Source: Ruegeria atlantica (GTDB taxonomy: Bacteria; Pseudomonadota; Alphaproteobacteria; Rhodobacterales; Rhodobacteraceae). From it: a stretch of DNA of 64,000 bases. The position numbers and the translations under genes were made by a program. The notes under the pieces were generated by a model. That model was not told the DNA's origin and did no database searches. It was given only the letters and a program-made list of their open reading frames with translations. Shown piece by piece: positions 1-8,731 of the stretch. The first letter of the stretch is position 1; every line of letters begins with the position of its first letter. The stretch lies in NCBI RefSeq assembly GCF_001458195.1, contig NZ_CYPU01000039.1:434093-498092 (forward strand). The letters run 5' to 3'.

Positions 1-2
1 AG

Positions 3-725
3 ATCGAATTGATCAAAGGCGGCGCGCGTACTGCGGATGTTGGTGGCGCGGCTATCCACGCCGCGATCCGTGAAGGCGCGACCGAGATCGAGATCGCGAT
101 GGCCGGGCGTGACGCGATGGAGGCCGAGATTGCCCGTGCCTATCCGGATGCCGAATACCGCGACACTTGGGTTTGGTTTCAGTCAGGCCTGAACACGGAT
201 GGCGCACATAACCCGGTCACCAAGCGCGCGTTGGAAAAGGGCGATATCCTATCCCTGAACACTTTCCCGATGATTTCAGGTTATTACACAGCGCTGGAGC
301 GCACTCTGTTCTTAGGCGAACCCGACGCCGATAGCCTGCGCATCTGGAAAGCCAACGTTGCCGCGCATGAGCTGGGTCTGAGCCTGATTAAACCCGGCGC
401 GACCTGCTCGGGGATCTGCGAAGAGATCAACCGCTTTTTCGCTGACGAAGGCCTGCTGCAGTACCGGTCCTTCGGGTACGGCCACTCTTTCGGTATCCTC
501 AGCCACTATTACGGGCGCGAGGCGGGGCTGGAGCTGCGCGAGGATATCGATACGGTTTTGGAACCGGGCATGGTCGTTTCAATTGAACCGATGCTTTGGA
601 TTCCGGAAGGTCAGAAGGGCGCAGGCGGATACCGGGAACACGACATTCTGGTGGTCGAGGAAACCGGTGCCGAAAACATTACCGGCTTCCCCTATGGCCC
701 TGAACACAACACGATCAGTGCATAA
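3..725 (+). CDS. Creatinase (creatine amidinohydrolase), 5'-truncated by window edge
   Basis: Hydrolyses creatine to sarcosine and urea in the cytosol. The visible 240 residues run in frame from base 3, so the true start lies left of the window and roughly 160 residues are missing compared with the usual ~400. The fold is the M24 pita-bread family. Stretches such as WFQSGLNTDGAHNPVT, the SFGYGHSFG catalytic-histidine region, SHYYGREAGLELRED and GAGGYREHDIL match the Pseudomonas creatinase sequence very closely from memory, more closely than prolidases or the related DMSP lyase DddP. It converges on a ureohydrolase gene, which fits guanidino-compound catabolism. Creatinase is the best call; substrate assignment is by family similarity only. 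Confidence 0.85.
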   Translation: MELIKGGARTADVGGAAIHAAIREGATEIEIAMAGRDAMEAEIARAYPDAEYRDTWVWFQSGLNTDGAHNPVTKRALEKGDILSLNTFPMISGYYTALERTLFLGEPDADSLRIWKANVAAHELGLSLIKPGATCSGICEEINRFFADEGLLQYRSFGYGHSFGILSHYYGREAGLELREDIDTVLEPGMVVSIEPMLWIPEGQKGAGGYREHDILVVEETGAENITGFPYGPEHNTISA

Positions 726-732
726 TTGATCT

Positions 733-761
733 GGCAGGAAGGGCGATCAGCCCTTCTTGCC
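733..761. terminator. Hairpin between convergent creatinase and ureohydrolase genes
   Basis: A 12-base stem (GGCAGGAAGGGC with GCCCTTCTTGCC, one G-T wobble) around a 5-base loop lies between the two convergent stops and overlaps the last codons of the minus-strand gene. There is no clear T-run, so it is a weak intrinsic terminator or a shared 3'-end structure. Confidence 0.4.
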
Positions 762-1721
762 ACGTTCGTGAAAGATGAATCCGATGAAGTTCAGCAGAAC
801 CTGAGCCGCGAGAATCTGCGTGCTCTCGGTCGGGTCGTAATTCGGAGCCACTTCGACCAGATCGATCCCGACTACGTCTCCGCGTTTCGCAAGCCCCTGA
901 ATTATCTCCAAGACATCATAGTACTGGAACCCGCCGTGGCTGGGCGTTCCAGTGCCAGAGGCGATGGACGGGCAGAATGCGTCGATATCAATCGTGACAT
1001 AATACCGGGCGCCTTCCGGGATGCGCGCCAACACGCCATCTGTACCGAGCTTGCGCACCTGTCGCACGGACAGAATGTCAGACCCACGGGCGCGGGCGTC
1101 TTCATATCCTTCTTTGGCGGTTGACGACACGTTCCGGATGCCCAGTTGCGTCATGCCCGAAACATACGATTTTTCAATTGCGCGCCGCATTGGGTTGCCG
1201 TGTCCGGCGGTCACGCCATGCCGTTCGTCCACGAAATCCAGATGCGCATCAATTTGCACGACGTGGATGGGTCCGTTTTTCTCGCAATCCTTTTCGAAAG
1301 CGTTGATGCACGGGATGTTGACCGAGTGATCTCCACCGATAGTGACGGGCAGGGCGCCTGCGTTCAGCATCTTTTCCACACCAAACTGAATGTTCGCGTG
1401 GCTTTCTTCGGTTTTGGTGTGGATGATATCCGCGTCACCGATATCGACCATCCGGACGGACGCATCCAAGTAAGTAGCATCATCCTCGTGATCATACGCA
1501 CCGGCGTGTCCAAAGCTGAACAGGGTCGATGCCTCTCGCACCGCCCTTGGGCCGAAACGCGCGCCCGAACGCCATTGCGTGCCGAAATCAAAAGGGGCTC
1601 CCATGATGGCGACGTCGGCTTCGATTTTGTCCCAATCCTCGACATACGGAGCTTTGCCAAAGGTCGATATACCCACAAACGGCAGGTTCAGGCGACCGCC
1701 GGAATATCCATGAGACGTCAT
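747..1721 (-). CDS. Ureohydrolase family protein (agmatinase-like)
   Basis: Arginase/agmatinase-family enzyme, 324 residues, expected to release urea from a guanidino substrate using a binuclear metal centre. The metal-binding motifs are present: GGDHS (residues 129-133), DAHLD (158-162) and DIDAFCPSIASGTGTP (245-260). The last block has Phe-Cys where many agmatinases have Ile-Asp, so the substrate is uncertain: agmatine, guanidinobutyrate or another guanidino acid are all possible. The ATG at 1721 follows an AGGATT ribosome-binding site. The gene converges on creatinase, which suggests a guanidino-compound context rather than polyamine synthesis. The window also holds a guanidine-II riboswitch and exporter, about 51 kb away. 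Confidence 0.85.
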   Translation of the reverse strand: MTSHGYSGGRLNLPFVGISTFGKAPYVEDWDKIEADVAIMGAPFDFGTQWRSGARFGPRAVREASTLFSFGHAGAYDHEDDATYLDASVRMVDIGDADIIHTKTEESHANIQFGVEKMLNAGALPVTIGGDHSVNIPCINAFEKDCEKNGPIHVVQIDAHLDFVDERHGVTAGHGNPMRRAIEKSYVSGMTQLGIRNVSSTAKEGYEDARARGSDILSVRQVRKLGTDGVLARIPEGARYYVTIDIDAFCPSIASGTGTPSHGGFQYYDVLEIIQGLAKRGDVVGIDLVEVAPNYDPTESTQILAAQVLLNFIGFIFHERGKKG

Positions 1722-1871
1722 TGCAAGAATCCTGTTTATTGTTTTCCCAGCGCAGCTTAATCGGGACTTCTAAATCAGGATAGGCGAAACTGGATACATA
1801 TTGCTCAAGCGCGGACTTGATTGTCCGCCTTGCCAGTGTGTATCTGGCGTAACTGCTTGAAAGGAAACACC

Positions 1872-2714
1872 GTGGGACGTCACGAACTGCCACCAGAGAC
1901 GGGTGCCTTTTTTATCAATCTGGATCGGGTCCCAGTGCGCCGTGACTTCATGGAAGCGCAGTTCAATCATGCAGGCTTGGTGGGTGCCATCCGGTTTGGC
2001 GCGACGGATGCCCAGAAACCCGGAGTTGTGGACGCCAGCGGCTATGTTGCCGGATCGGGCAGTCGCTGGGGATTGACGCAAAGCGAAATCGCCTGTTTCG
2101 AAAGCCATCGCGCGGTTTGGCAGGCGGTCGTGGATCAAAACCTGCAAGCGGTGGCCATTTTTGAAGATGACGTCGAAATGTCCATTCAGGCAGGATCTGT
2201 GATTTCAGCGCTGATGGCGGCCCCAGATGCCTTTGACATGGTGAAACTGGACTATTCCCCCAAATCTCTTCGTTTTGGGCCAGAGACGCGTATCGCAGGC
2301 GTCACCGTCCGGCCCATGTTGGAGATGGCCCCGAGTGCGGCCGCCTATGTGCTTTCTCAGCGGGCCTGCCAGAAACTGCTGAATTGGTCCGAAAAGTATT
2401 CGGATCACCTGGACGATTTCGTCTCCATCCCACGGTCGGATTGGCGGATGTATCAGTGCTTTCCGGCTGTTGGGGTGCAGATGATCTGGTCGAAACAACA
2501 AGATCACGCGGTCAAAGAGGTGAAGGTCAGCGAACGATCCCAAGACCAGAAAACCAACAGCGGGCTGGATAAGGGGCCGCTTTGGTTCCGCCTTCGGCGG
2601 GAATTGGTCGCGGCGCGGCGCAAGCTGTATTGGCGCGTGGGGGGGCAGACGCGATTGCTGGAACAGGGGGGATACGTCGGGTTCATCCCCTGCGCCGACG
2701 ATCTGAGCGTGTGA
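1872..2714 (+). CDS. Glycosyltransferase family 25 protein
   Basis: Probable sugar transferase for lipopolysaccharide or another surface glycan, 280 residues. The GT25 hallmarks appear in order: FFINLDRVPVRR (13-24), LTQSEIACFESHRAVW (68-83) and AIFEDDVEMS (95-104), the last carrying the acidic metal/sugar-nucleotide motif. The chosen start is GTG at 1872, preceded by GAAAGGAA at good spacing; an in-frame ATG at 1821 would add 17 residues without family support. It stands alone between the ureohydrolase and the globin operon, with no other glycan genes adjacent. The acceptor and donor sugars cannot be told from the sequence. Confidence 0.8.
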   Translation: MGRHELPPETGAFFINLDRVPVRRDFMEAQFNHAGLVGAIRFGATDAQKPGVVDASGYVAGSGSRWGLTQSEIACFESHRAVWQAVVDQNLQAVAIFEDDVEMSIQAGSVISALMAAPDAFDMVKLDYSPKSLRFGPETRIAGVTVRPMLEMAPSAAAYVLSQRACQKLLNWSEKYSDHLDDFVSIPRSDWRMYQCFPAVGVQMIWSKQQDHAVKEVKVSERSQDQKTNSGLDKGPLWFRLRRELVAARRKLYWRVGGQTRLLEQGGYVGFIPCADDLSV

Positions 2715-2773
2715 ATTCATGTCTCAACACGCCACCTAAATGGTCGCCCCGCAGTGCATCCGCGTCATAAGCG

Positions 2774-2800
2774 TTAACAAAACTGTCAATATGATATAAC
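2774..2800 (+). promoter_or_regulatory. Possible promoter of the globin-cyclase operon
   Basis: TTAACA at 2774 and TATAAC at 2795 resemble -35 and -10 boxes, with a short 15-base spacer. The region lies 41 bases upstream of the GTG of the globin gene. The -10 is good, the spacing is poor, so this is tentative. Confidence 0.3.
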
Positions 2801-2840
2801 CTCGTGACGTTAGTGGTGAATAACGTTTGGGTTATGTGTC

Positions 2841-3209
2841 GTGGGGCAGACAATTTACGAAAGATACGGTGGCTTCAAAACGATCTCGCGGATCGTGATG
2901 ACCTTTTACGAAATGGCGTTGGAGTCCGATCAGATCGGCGGTCATTTCGAAGAAATAGACATGCCTCGTTTGATTGATCATCAGACCAAGTTTGTTTCGT
3001 CCCTGGTTGGTGGACCCGCATCCTTTAGCGATGACAGGATCGAGGCGGTTCATCGTCACCTGAACATCTCTCACGCCGATTTTGACGAGATGGCCGCGCT
3101 TTTCAGCGAGGCCCTGTCGATGCATGGAATGGAAGACGCGCATGTAAAAATTGCCCTTGATGCCATCGAGTCAAAACGAGCCATCATCGTGGCACGCGAC
3201 GCCGCATGA
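2841..3209 (+). CDS. Truncated haemoglobin (group I-like)
   Basis: Small haem protein of 122 residues with the 2-on-2 globin fold, expected to bind O2, NO or CO. Visible landmarks are the tyrosine of the TFYEMAL helix (Tyr23, the usual B10 ligand-stabilising position), the FVSSLVGGPASF segment before helix F, and the proximal histidine in AVHRHLNIS (His71), followed by the typical HADFDEM helix. The start is GTG at 2841, which gives the standard family N-terminus. Its stop overlaps the ATG of the downstream cyclase by ATGA, implying translational coupling. That makes a sensory or protective role for the cyclase more likely than oxygen storage; this is inference. Confidence 0.9.
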   Translation: MGQTIYERYGGFKTISRIVMTFYEMALESDQIGGHFEEIDMPRLIDHQTKFVSSLVGGPASFSDDRIEAVHRHLNISHADFDEMAALFSEALSMHGMEDAHVKIALDAIESKRAIIVARDAA

Positions 3210-4264
3210 GTATTCTGGCCATAAACGAACAGCTGCTCCGCGCGATTGGTGTCGGCGTCGCTGTTGTGCGGGCCTCGGATTTGGGTTTCGTGTTTCACAA
3301 CGGTCCATTTACCGAGTGGTTTGGGGCACCGGCCGAAGGTCAGACCCTGTTGGATTATTTTCCCGACCTTGATCCAAAAGAGCTTGAAGACGTCAAGCAA
3401 TCCGGCTTGCGCTACTCGGCCGAGCTGCAGGTCAAGCCCAAGCGCCGGACGCTGATATTCGCGGTTGCGGTGTCCCTGGCCAACGGCCTTTCCGAACAGG
3501 TGCTGGTGGTCGAATTTCAGAACATCACCCGCATTCGCGAGCTTGAGAGCATGATCGACAGTTATTCGACCATGGTCGAGCGTAATACGCGCGAATTGGA
3601 ACGCGAGAAAGAGCGGGTCGAACGGCTGTTGTTGAACCTCATGCCCCGCGCTGTGTACGAAGAGTTCAAGACCTTTGGTGTCGTTACGCCGCAGCTCTAC
3701 GATCAGGTCTCGGTCGTGATGCTGGATTTTGTGGGCTTTACGGACTTTGCGGCAAAGACCGACCCGACTGTGACACTCAGCGAGTTGAACGATGTCTTCA
3801 CGGCCTTCGACCGGATCGTCGAACAATATGGCTGCGAACGGATCAAAACTATCGGGGACGCTTATTTGGCGGTCTCGGGTATGCCGGACGCAACACCGGA
3901 TCATGCGACGGCCGTAGCCCATTGCGCGGTCCGGTTCTTGCGATACCTCGAACGGCGCAACGAAAGCCATCCGCATAAATGGCAGGCTCGGATCGGTCTG
4001 GGAATGGGGCCGGCTGTCGGCTCGGTCGTGGGTATTCAGAAATACGTCTACGATGTGTTTGGTCCAGCCGTGAACATTGCTTCACGCCTGCAAGTCTTTG
4101 CAAACCCAATGAATATTGTCGCCCCGGAAGAGATGAAATATGCGTTGATTGATGAGTTCCAGGTCTCGGATATTGGGCCGGTGGATATCAAGGGCATGGG
4201 GCAGATGGATCTGATTAACGTCACCTCGGGCCTTAGTGTTCCGGCACCAAGGCCCAGGTTCTAG
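3206..4264 (+). CDS. PAS-like/coiled-coil class III adenylate cyclase
   Basis: Predicted soluble nucleotide cyclase of 352 residues making cAMP from ATP. Residues 1-105 look like a PAS domain, 107-142 form a signalling coiled coil, and 160-340 are the catalytic domain. Metal aspartates are Asp174 (VMLDFVGFT) and Asp218 (KTIGDAY). The purine-selecting pair is Lys214 and Asp283 (VYDVFG), the adenylate rather than guanylate combination, and Asn290/Arg294 of VNIASR supply transition-state contacts. All catalytic positions are intact, so it should be active as a homodimer. It is coupled by ATGA overlap to the truncated globin, suggesting haem-ligand input to cAMP. No membrane segment is seen. Confidence 0.9.
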   Translation: MSILAINEQLLRAIGVGVAVVRASDLGFVFHNGPFTEWFGAPAEGQTLLDYFPDLDPKELEDVKQSGLRYSAELQVKPKRRTLIFAVAVSLANGLSEQVLVVEFQNITRIRELESMIDSYSTMVERNTRELEREKERVERLLLNLMPRAVYEEFKTFGVVTPQLYDQVSVVMLDFVGFTDFAAKTDPTVTLSELNDVFTAFDRIVEQYGCERIKTIGDAYLAVSGMPDATPDHATAVAHCAVRFLRYLERRNESHPHKWQARIGLGMGPAVGSVVGIQKYVYDVFGPAVNIASRLQVFANPMNIVAPEEMKYALIDEFQVSDIGPVDIKGMGQMDLINVTSGLSVPAPRPRF

Positions 4265-4272
4265 CTCGAACC

Positions 4273-4887
4273 TCAATCGTCCTGCGGAACCAGACCTAAA
4301 CCCCGCAAATATATTCCAATGCCACTTTCCAACAGATCCTCTGGCGGGAATGGAGAGCTGGCACCTGTGTTTCGGGCATAAAGCTCAACAACGCCATGGC
4401 TCATGGCCCAGATGTGAGCACTGAACATCGACGCAGGTGGCCGTTTTTCTGGCGGGATGTGTTGCGAAAGATCTGCGGCTGCTTTTTCCAGCACGCTCTT
4501 GGCCCGGTTGGCGGCCAGCGCCAATTCAGGCGTTCGGTTTACGGAAATCCCGCTTTCGAACATGGCGATGTAGTGACCAGGGTGCTTGCGGGCAAAAGCC
4601 AGATAAGCCCGACCAGTAGCCTCAAACGCTGCCAAGGCCGAGGGTTGGCCTGTGTCATAGGCGTACTGCATCAGGTCGGCAAACATTTCAAAGCCCTGAC
4701 GGGCGGCTTCCGCAATCAGGTCCTCGCGCCCCTGAAAGTGCCTGTATACAGCTGCAGGCGTTACACCCGCGGTCTTTGCGGCCTCGGAAAGGGTAAAGCC
4801 TGTCGGACCTTTTTCTTCGATCAGCGAAAGAGCGGCCTCGATCAGGGCTTGCTTGAGATTGCCGTGGTGATACCCGCGTTTTGCCAT
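4273..4887 (-). CDS. TetR/AcrR family transcriptional regulator
   Basis: Repressor-type DNA-binding protein of 204 residues. The N-terminal helix-turn-helix reads TLSEAAKTAGVTPAAVYRHF, the classic TetR recognition unit, after a MAKRGYHHGNLKQAL start. The C-terminal AHIWAMSHGVVEL segment resembles the WHG-type ligand-binding domain. The start at 4887 is preferred over an ATG 24 residues upstream because it gives the standard family N-terminus. It converges on the cyclase gene with eight bases between stops. No dedicated target operon is obvious; PPK2 and the hydrolase downstream on the same strand order are read before it, so regulation of those is possible but unproven. Confidence 0.85.
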   Translation of the reverse strand: MAKRGYHHGNLKQALIEAALSLIEEKGPTGFTLSEAAKTAGVTPAAVYRHFQGREDLIAEAARQGFEMFADLMQYAYDTGQPSALAAFEATGRAYLAFARKHPGHYIAMFESGISVNRTPELALAANRAKSVLEKAAADLSQHIPPEKRPPASMFSAHIWAMSHGVVELYARNTGASSPFPPEDLLESGIGIYLRGLGLVPQDD

Positions 4888-4990
4888 GCCTGTGTCACGA
4901 GCCTTTTTGTTTAAGTTCCGGGGAACCAAGACATAATCCACGCCTGCCGGTTCGTCCAACCCTTGGCAGCAATGGAGCGCGAAAATGTCA

Positions 4991-5860
4991 TCACGCGTCC
5001 AACACCTCGGGTCCGCCGCAAATCAGTGGATCGATCTTGCCAATAGCCTTCTTGTCTTTTTCATCATATTCCAGCGCGTGCAAAACAGTTCGTATTGCCG
5101 CGATGCGGGCGCGTTTTTTGTCGTCTGAGCGAATGATGGTCCAAGGGCAAAGGTCTGAGTGACTGCGGGTCAGAGTTTCCGAGATCGATTGCGTGTACTC
5201 GTCCCACTTACCAAGCCCCGCAATGTCGATTGGGCTAAGTTTCCATTGCTTTAGCGGATCTGTCTCACGTGCCAGAAAGCGGTTCAGTTGCTCCGCGCGC
5301 CCGACGTTAAGCCAGAATTTGAACAGTTTGATCCCGTCATTCACCAGTCCGGTTTCAAGCGGCAGAACCTGCCTGAAAAAACGTTCGCGTTCTTCGGGTT
5401 CGCAAAAACCAAAGACGTTTTCGACCACACCGCGATTGTACCAGCTGCGGTCAAAGAACACGATTTCGCCTGCCGCAGGCAGATGTTGAACGTAACGTTG
5501 GAAGTACCATTGGCTGCGTTCGGTGTCGGAGGGTTTGCTCAGCGCCACGTTGCGGGCGCCGCGCGGATTTAGGTTCTCGCGAAAGCGTTTGATCGTACCA
5601 CCTTTTCCGGCGGCATCGCGGCCTTCGAAAATGATAGCAACGCGATTGTCTGTTTCCCTGACCCAGGATTGCATTTTGACCAGCTCGATCTGCAGCAGAT
5701 CCATTTCTTTCTCGTAATCCTTACGCTTCATTCTTTCTTCGTAAGGATATGTCGGGTTCAGGATGTCGTCTTTCTTTGCGTTTTCAATGGCTGATCGCAC
5801 CTCTTTCGGCGCGTCCTTGCGGAAATACTTTTCAATGGAACCTTTTTCCGAACGGGCCAT
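4991..5860 (-). CDS. ppk2: Polyphosphate kinase 2 (PPK2 family)
   Basis: Transfers phosphate between polyphosphate and nucleotides, 289 residues, cytosolic. The Walker A-like motif GRDAAGKGG (80-88), with the catalytic aspartate Asp82, and the Walker B/lid block [13 protein letters not shown] (135-147) are intact. A single PPK2 domain of this length is typical of class I enzymes that phosphorylate nucleoside diphosphates, though class cannot be fixed by eye. The ATG at 5860 gives a standard N-terminus. It lies between TetR and an alpha/beta hydrolase gene on the same strand with 49 bases to the latter; operon membership is uncertain. Confidence 0.93.
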   Translation of the reverse strand: MARSEKGSIEKYFRKDAPKEVRSAIENAKKDDILNPTYPYEERMKRKDYEKEMDLLQIELVKMQSWVRETDNRVAIIFEGRDAAGKGGTIKRFRENLNPRGARNVALSKPSDTERSQWYFQRYVQHLPAAGEIVFFDRSWYNRGVVENVFGFCEPEERERFFRQVLPLETGLVNDGIKLFKFWLNVGRAEQLNRFLARETDPLKQWKLSPIDIAGLGKWDEYTQSISETLTRSHSDLCPWTIIRSDDKKRARIAAIRTVLHALEYDEKDKKAIGKIDPLICGGPEVLDA

Positions 5861-5909
5861 TAGCTACCTCGCCATAAAATCCATATCCTACTATGGATTA
5901 GCTGCCGGT

Positions 5910-6863
5910 TTAACGCAAACCCGCTCGGTCGGCCGCGCGGTCGATTGCTGAGGCAACCTCGGGGGCGGCCACAACCTGCGGCATGTGACCAATACCCGGA
6001 AGCTCGATCAGTTCCGCGTCGGGGATTTGGTCGACCAGTTGTTCTGCATGCCAGGCAAACTTGACAGTGGTGTCAGCCGTTCCGTGAACAACTTCGGTCG
6101 GTACGGAAATTTCCCCATAGCGGGGTTGCAGGGCGCGAACTTCGTCCAGCAGGTTGGCCCGTTGCTTGGCATTCGCATTCATCGAGGCGCGTCGCATCGT
6201 CAGGCCGGGGCCGAAATGCTGAGCATACCCTGCGGGTGCCTTCTGCGGGGCAAAGACTTTGTCCAGCGCTTGTTCCACGTACCATTCAGGGACAAACGCG
6301 GTGATCAGGGGCAGGGCCAGCGTATTGCCCGCCTCAGTCGACGCCAGCTTGTTGAAACCGTCCAGTGGCGTCTCCCACGGGATTGCAGCCGGTGCGATCA
6401 AAACAAGGGCAGAAATGTTGTCGGGCCGGGTGACCGCCCAAGCCAGCGATACGGACCCGCCATAGCTTTGCCCCGCAACAATAGGTTTTTCGGCTCCTAA
6501 TTGGGCTGCAGCCTTTTGCAGGATTAACGCTTGTTCTTCAATGGGTTCGCCGTTCGAATTGAAGCTGTCACTATAGCCCAGACCGGGTCGGTCGAATACG
6601 ATCACACGGAAGTTCTCGGCCAAGATCGGTGCAAGAGAAAAAGTCATGTCACGGGTGTTACCGCTGGACCCGTGGATCAGAACCACATCGGGGCCGTCGC
6701 CCATGACCACCGCATGGACGGCGATACCGTCGACCATCACCATTTCACCCTCAGGAGGGAAACGAGCCTCAGCCGCAGCTTCGTTCTGTGCTGCGCGCCA
6801 GACGGTCAGCAGGATCAGACCCGATAGAACGAGGCCAAGGAATATCAAAACTTTAATGACCAA
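5910..6863 (-). CDS. Membrane-anchored alpha/beta hydrolase
   Basis: Serine hydrolase of about 317 residues. A hydrophobic N-terminal segment (residues 2-22) should anchor it to the inner membrane or act as an uncleaved signal. The catalytic set is visible: HGSSG oxyanion loop (64-68), GQSYGG nucleophile elbow with Ser133, the aspartate in HGTADTTV, and the histidine in GIGHMP. The start is ambiguous: TTG at 6863 overlaps the end of metA by 11 bases and follows GGAAG at short spacing, while ATG at 6902 would overlap by 50 bases. Either way it is translationally close to metA. The substrate is unknown; related proteins include esterases and haloperoxidase-like hydrolases. Confidence 0.85.
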   Translation of the reverse strand: MVIKVLIFLGLVLSGLILLTVWRAAQNEAAAEARFPPEGEMVMVDGIAVHAVVMGDGPDVVLIHGSSGNTRDMTFSLAPILAENFRVIVFDRPGLGYSDSFNSNGEPIEEQALILQKAAAQLGAEKPIVAGQSYGGSVSLAWAVTRPDNISALVLIAPAAIPWETPLDGFNKLASTEAGNTLALPLITAFVPEWYVEQALDKVFAPQKAPAGYAQHFGPGLTMRRASMNANAKQRANLLDEVRALQPRYGEISVPTEVVHGTADTTVKFAWHAEQLVDQIPDAELIELPGIGHMPQVVAAPEVASAIDRAADRAGLR

Positions 6864-7770
6864 CGTCTTCCATGTTGAACGGTGTGGACTGGTAAATCTC
6901 ATTGATCCAGTTGCCGTACAGCAGATGCGCATGGCTGCGCCATCGGTTTTGCGGCGGTTGTGATGGATCGTCGTCTGGATAGTAGTTCATCGGCACGTTG
7001 ATGGGGGTCCCGTTCGAGACATCGCGATCATATTCCTGCTTCAACGTATCACTGTCATATTCGAAATGGTTAAAGATATAGATCGCACGATGCGAGGGGT
7101 CCTCGACCAGACAGGGGCCGACCTCATCGCTGCCCAACAATGTCGTCAGGCCAGGCGCGCTGTTGATCTCAGATTGGTTCATTGTGGTCCAGCGGCTGAC
7201 AGGGATCACGCAATCATCAGAAAAACCGCGTAAAAACGGGGAAGAAGGAGCCAGATTCTGGTGCCGATAGCAACCAAACGCCTTGGCATCGAGCGCCTGT
7301 TTGTCGATGCCGTGGAAATGGTTGATCATCGCCATTCCACCCCAGCAAACGCCAAAGGTGGAATGGACGTTCGTCTGAGTCCATTCGAATACTTCGGTCA
7401 TCTCGTCCCAATAGGTGACGTCATCGAACTCCAGATGCTCGATCGGCGCGCCCGTGATGATCAGGCCGTCGAATTTCTGATCCTTTACCTCTTGGAACGG
7501 TTGGTAGAACTCGGCCATGTGATCGGCGGCGGTGTTCCTGGTGCGATGTTCGGTCATGCGGATCAGCGACAGGTCGATCTGCAGAGGCGTGGCACCAATC
7601 AGACGCGCGAACTGGTTTTCGGTCTGAATCTTCTTGGGCATCAGATTCAGCAATCCGATCCGCAAGGGGCGGATGTCCTGACGCATTGCCTGATCCGCAG
7701 CCATGACCATGACGCCCTCTTTGGTGAGAACGTCGTAAGCGGGCAGGTCGGAAGGGATCTTGATCGGCAT
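6853..7770 (-). CDS. metAA: Homoserine O-acetyltransferase (MetA family)
   Basis: Acylates homoserine at the first committed step of methionine synthesis, 305 residues. The start [10 protein letters not shown] matches the family, so ATG 7770 is preferred over the ATG nine bases upstream. The catalytic cysteine is Cys142 in [10 protein letters not shown]. Residue 111, in [11 protein letters not shown], is glutamate; in the MetA family Glu111 is known to select acetyl-CoA, while Gly111 (as in E. coli) gives succinyl-CoA use. This protein is therefore predicted to be acetyl-specific although many annotations would call it a succinyltransferase. It lies 39 bases downstream of a P-loop gene and overlaps the hydrolase; no SAM-II riboswitch is seen directly upstream. 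Confidence 0.93.
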   Translation of the reverse strand: MPIKIPSDLPAYDVLTKEGVMVMAADQAMRQDIRPLRIGLLNLMPKKIQTENQFARLIGATPLQIDLSLIRMTEHRTRNTAADHMAEFYQPFQEVKDQKFDGLIITGAPIEHLEFDDVTYWDEMTEVFEWTQTNVHSTFGVCWGGMAMINHFHGIDKQALDAKAFGCYRHQNLAPSSPFLRGFSDDCVIPVSRWTTMNQSEINSAPGLTTLLGSDEVGPCLVEDPSHRAIYIFNHFEYDSDTLKQEYDRDVSNGTPINVPMNYYPDDDPSQPPQNRWRSHAHLLYGNWINEIYQSTPFNMEDVGH

Positions 7771-7809
7771 TAGGTGCAAGCCTTTGGAGTTACTGTGTAG
7801 AGGCGGTAA

Positions 7810-8682
7810 TTAAGCCCGGTTTGTCCGGGTCTCAAGGGTGCGTTCGATCAACTCATCGAAATCACTCGCATCGCGGACCTTGTGCATGTCATCAGCGGTG
7901 ACTGTGACACCCCAATTATCCGCCATGGCCTGATAGCGCGGTTGGCGGTGCGCCAAGGCACGGGCATAGGTCCAGCGGATAAAGGCGTCAGGGTCGACGT
8001 CCTCGGGAACGTAGCCATGTTCGGTGAGGTATTCGTCCCAGACCCGGGTCAGAAACTCTGCCTGATAGGACATCGGCTTAGGGGCCTTATCGAAACGGCG
8101 GATCAGTTCAGCGGTGTGGTCCTCATCGCCCTTGATCCAGATCATCAGGGTTTGGCGGGACAGCTCGGACAAGACATGATCGGCCGGGTCCTCAGGATCG
8201 ACCCATTCGCAAATTGACCCGCCGGTATCACAGATGAAGTTCGGGTATTGATACAAACGCTTGGCGCGGTCGATGAAATACTCGGTGTCCAGTAAGGCGT
8301 GGATCTCAGCCAGGCGGAACTGCTCCTGCCGGCGACGATACTCCGTCAGTTCCAAGCCACCCAGTTCCGGTTTGCCCGGTTTGCCCAGATAGGTCGCAAC
8401 CGGTGTCAGGTTTTCGAACGAGATATTTGAGCCGATATAGATCGAATCCGACAGCAACAGGTCGCGCAGGAATGGAACTTTCATCGCCTCGGCTTTGGCG
8501 TTGTCGATGATGTATTCGCCCATGTACCGGGTGCCGATGCGGTAGTCGATCGAGTAGTGGAACCAGTCCCCGGAATCGCGCAGCACGGTCGACACATAGG
8601 TCTTACCCAGCCCAGACATGCCGAAGAACAGCACTTTTTTCCGGGCCGCTTCGCGCCAGTCCTTTGCCGAGCTGTAGATCAT
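7810..8682 (-). CDS. P-loop ATPase/kinase-like protein of unknown function
   Basis: A 290-residue soluble protein with a Walker A motif GMSGLGKT at residues 21-28, close to the N-terminus and following a beta strand (KKVLFF). The middle contains IICDTGGS-type acidic sequence (FICDTGGSICEW), which could serve as Walker B. This arrangement suits a small nucleoside-kinase-like or dethiobiotin-type P-loop fold, but I do not recognise a characterised family. It is immediately upstream of metAA on the same strand (39-base gap), so the two are probably co-transcribed. No transmembrane segment is visible. Function should be recorded as unknown. Confidence 0.85.
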   Translation of the reverse strand: MIYSSAKDWREAARKKVLFFGMSGLGKTYVSTVLRDSGDWFHYSIDYRIGTRYMGEYIIDNAKAEAMKVPFLRDLLLSDSIYIGSNISFENLTPVATYLGKPGKPELGGLELTEYRRRQEQFRLAEIHALLDTEYFIDRAKRLYQYPNFICDTGGSICEWVDPEDPADHVLSELSRQTLMIWIKGDEDHTAELIRRFDKAPKPMSYQAEFLTRVWDEYLTEHGYVPEDVDPDAFIRWTYARALAHRQPRYQAMADNWGVTVTADDMHKVRDASDFDELIERTLETRTNRA

Positions 8683-8731
8683 TGTCCGCTGTCCCTTTTT
8701 CTGACCTAGCTAAAACGGGCAGGGGGCGGCG

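Noticed and set aside
7771..7809. SAM-II riboswitch upstream of metAA
   Set aside because: Only 39 bases separate metAA from the preceding gene and the sequence does not form the SAM-II pseudoknot.
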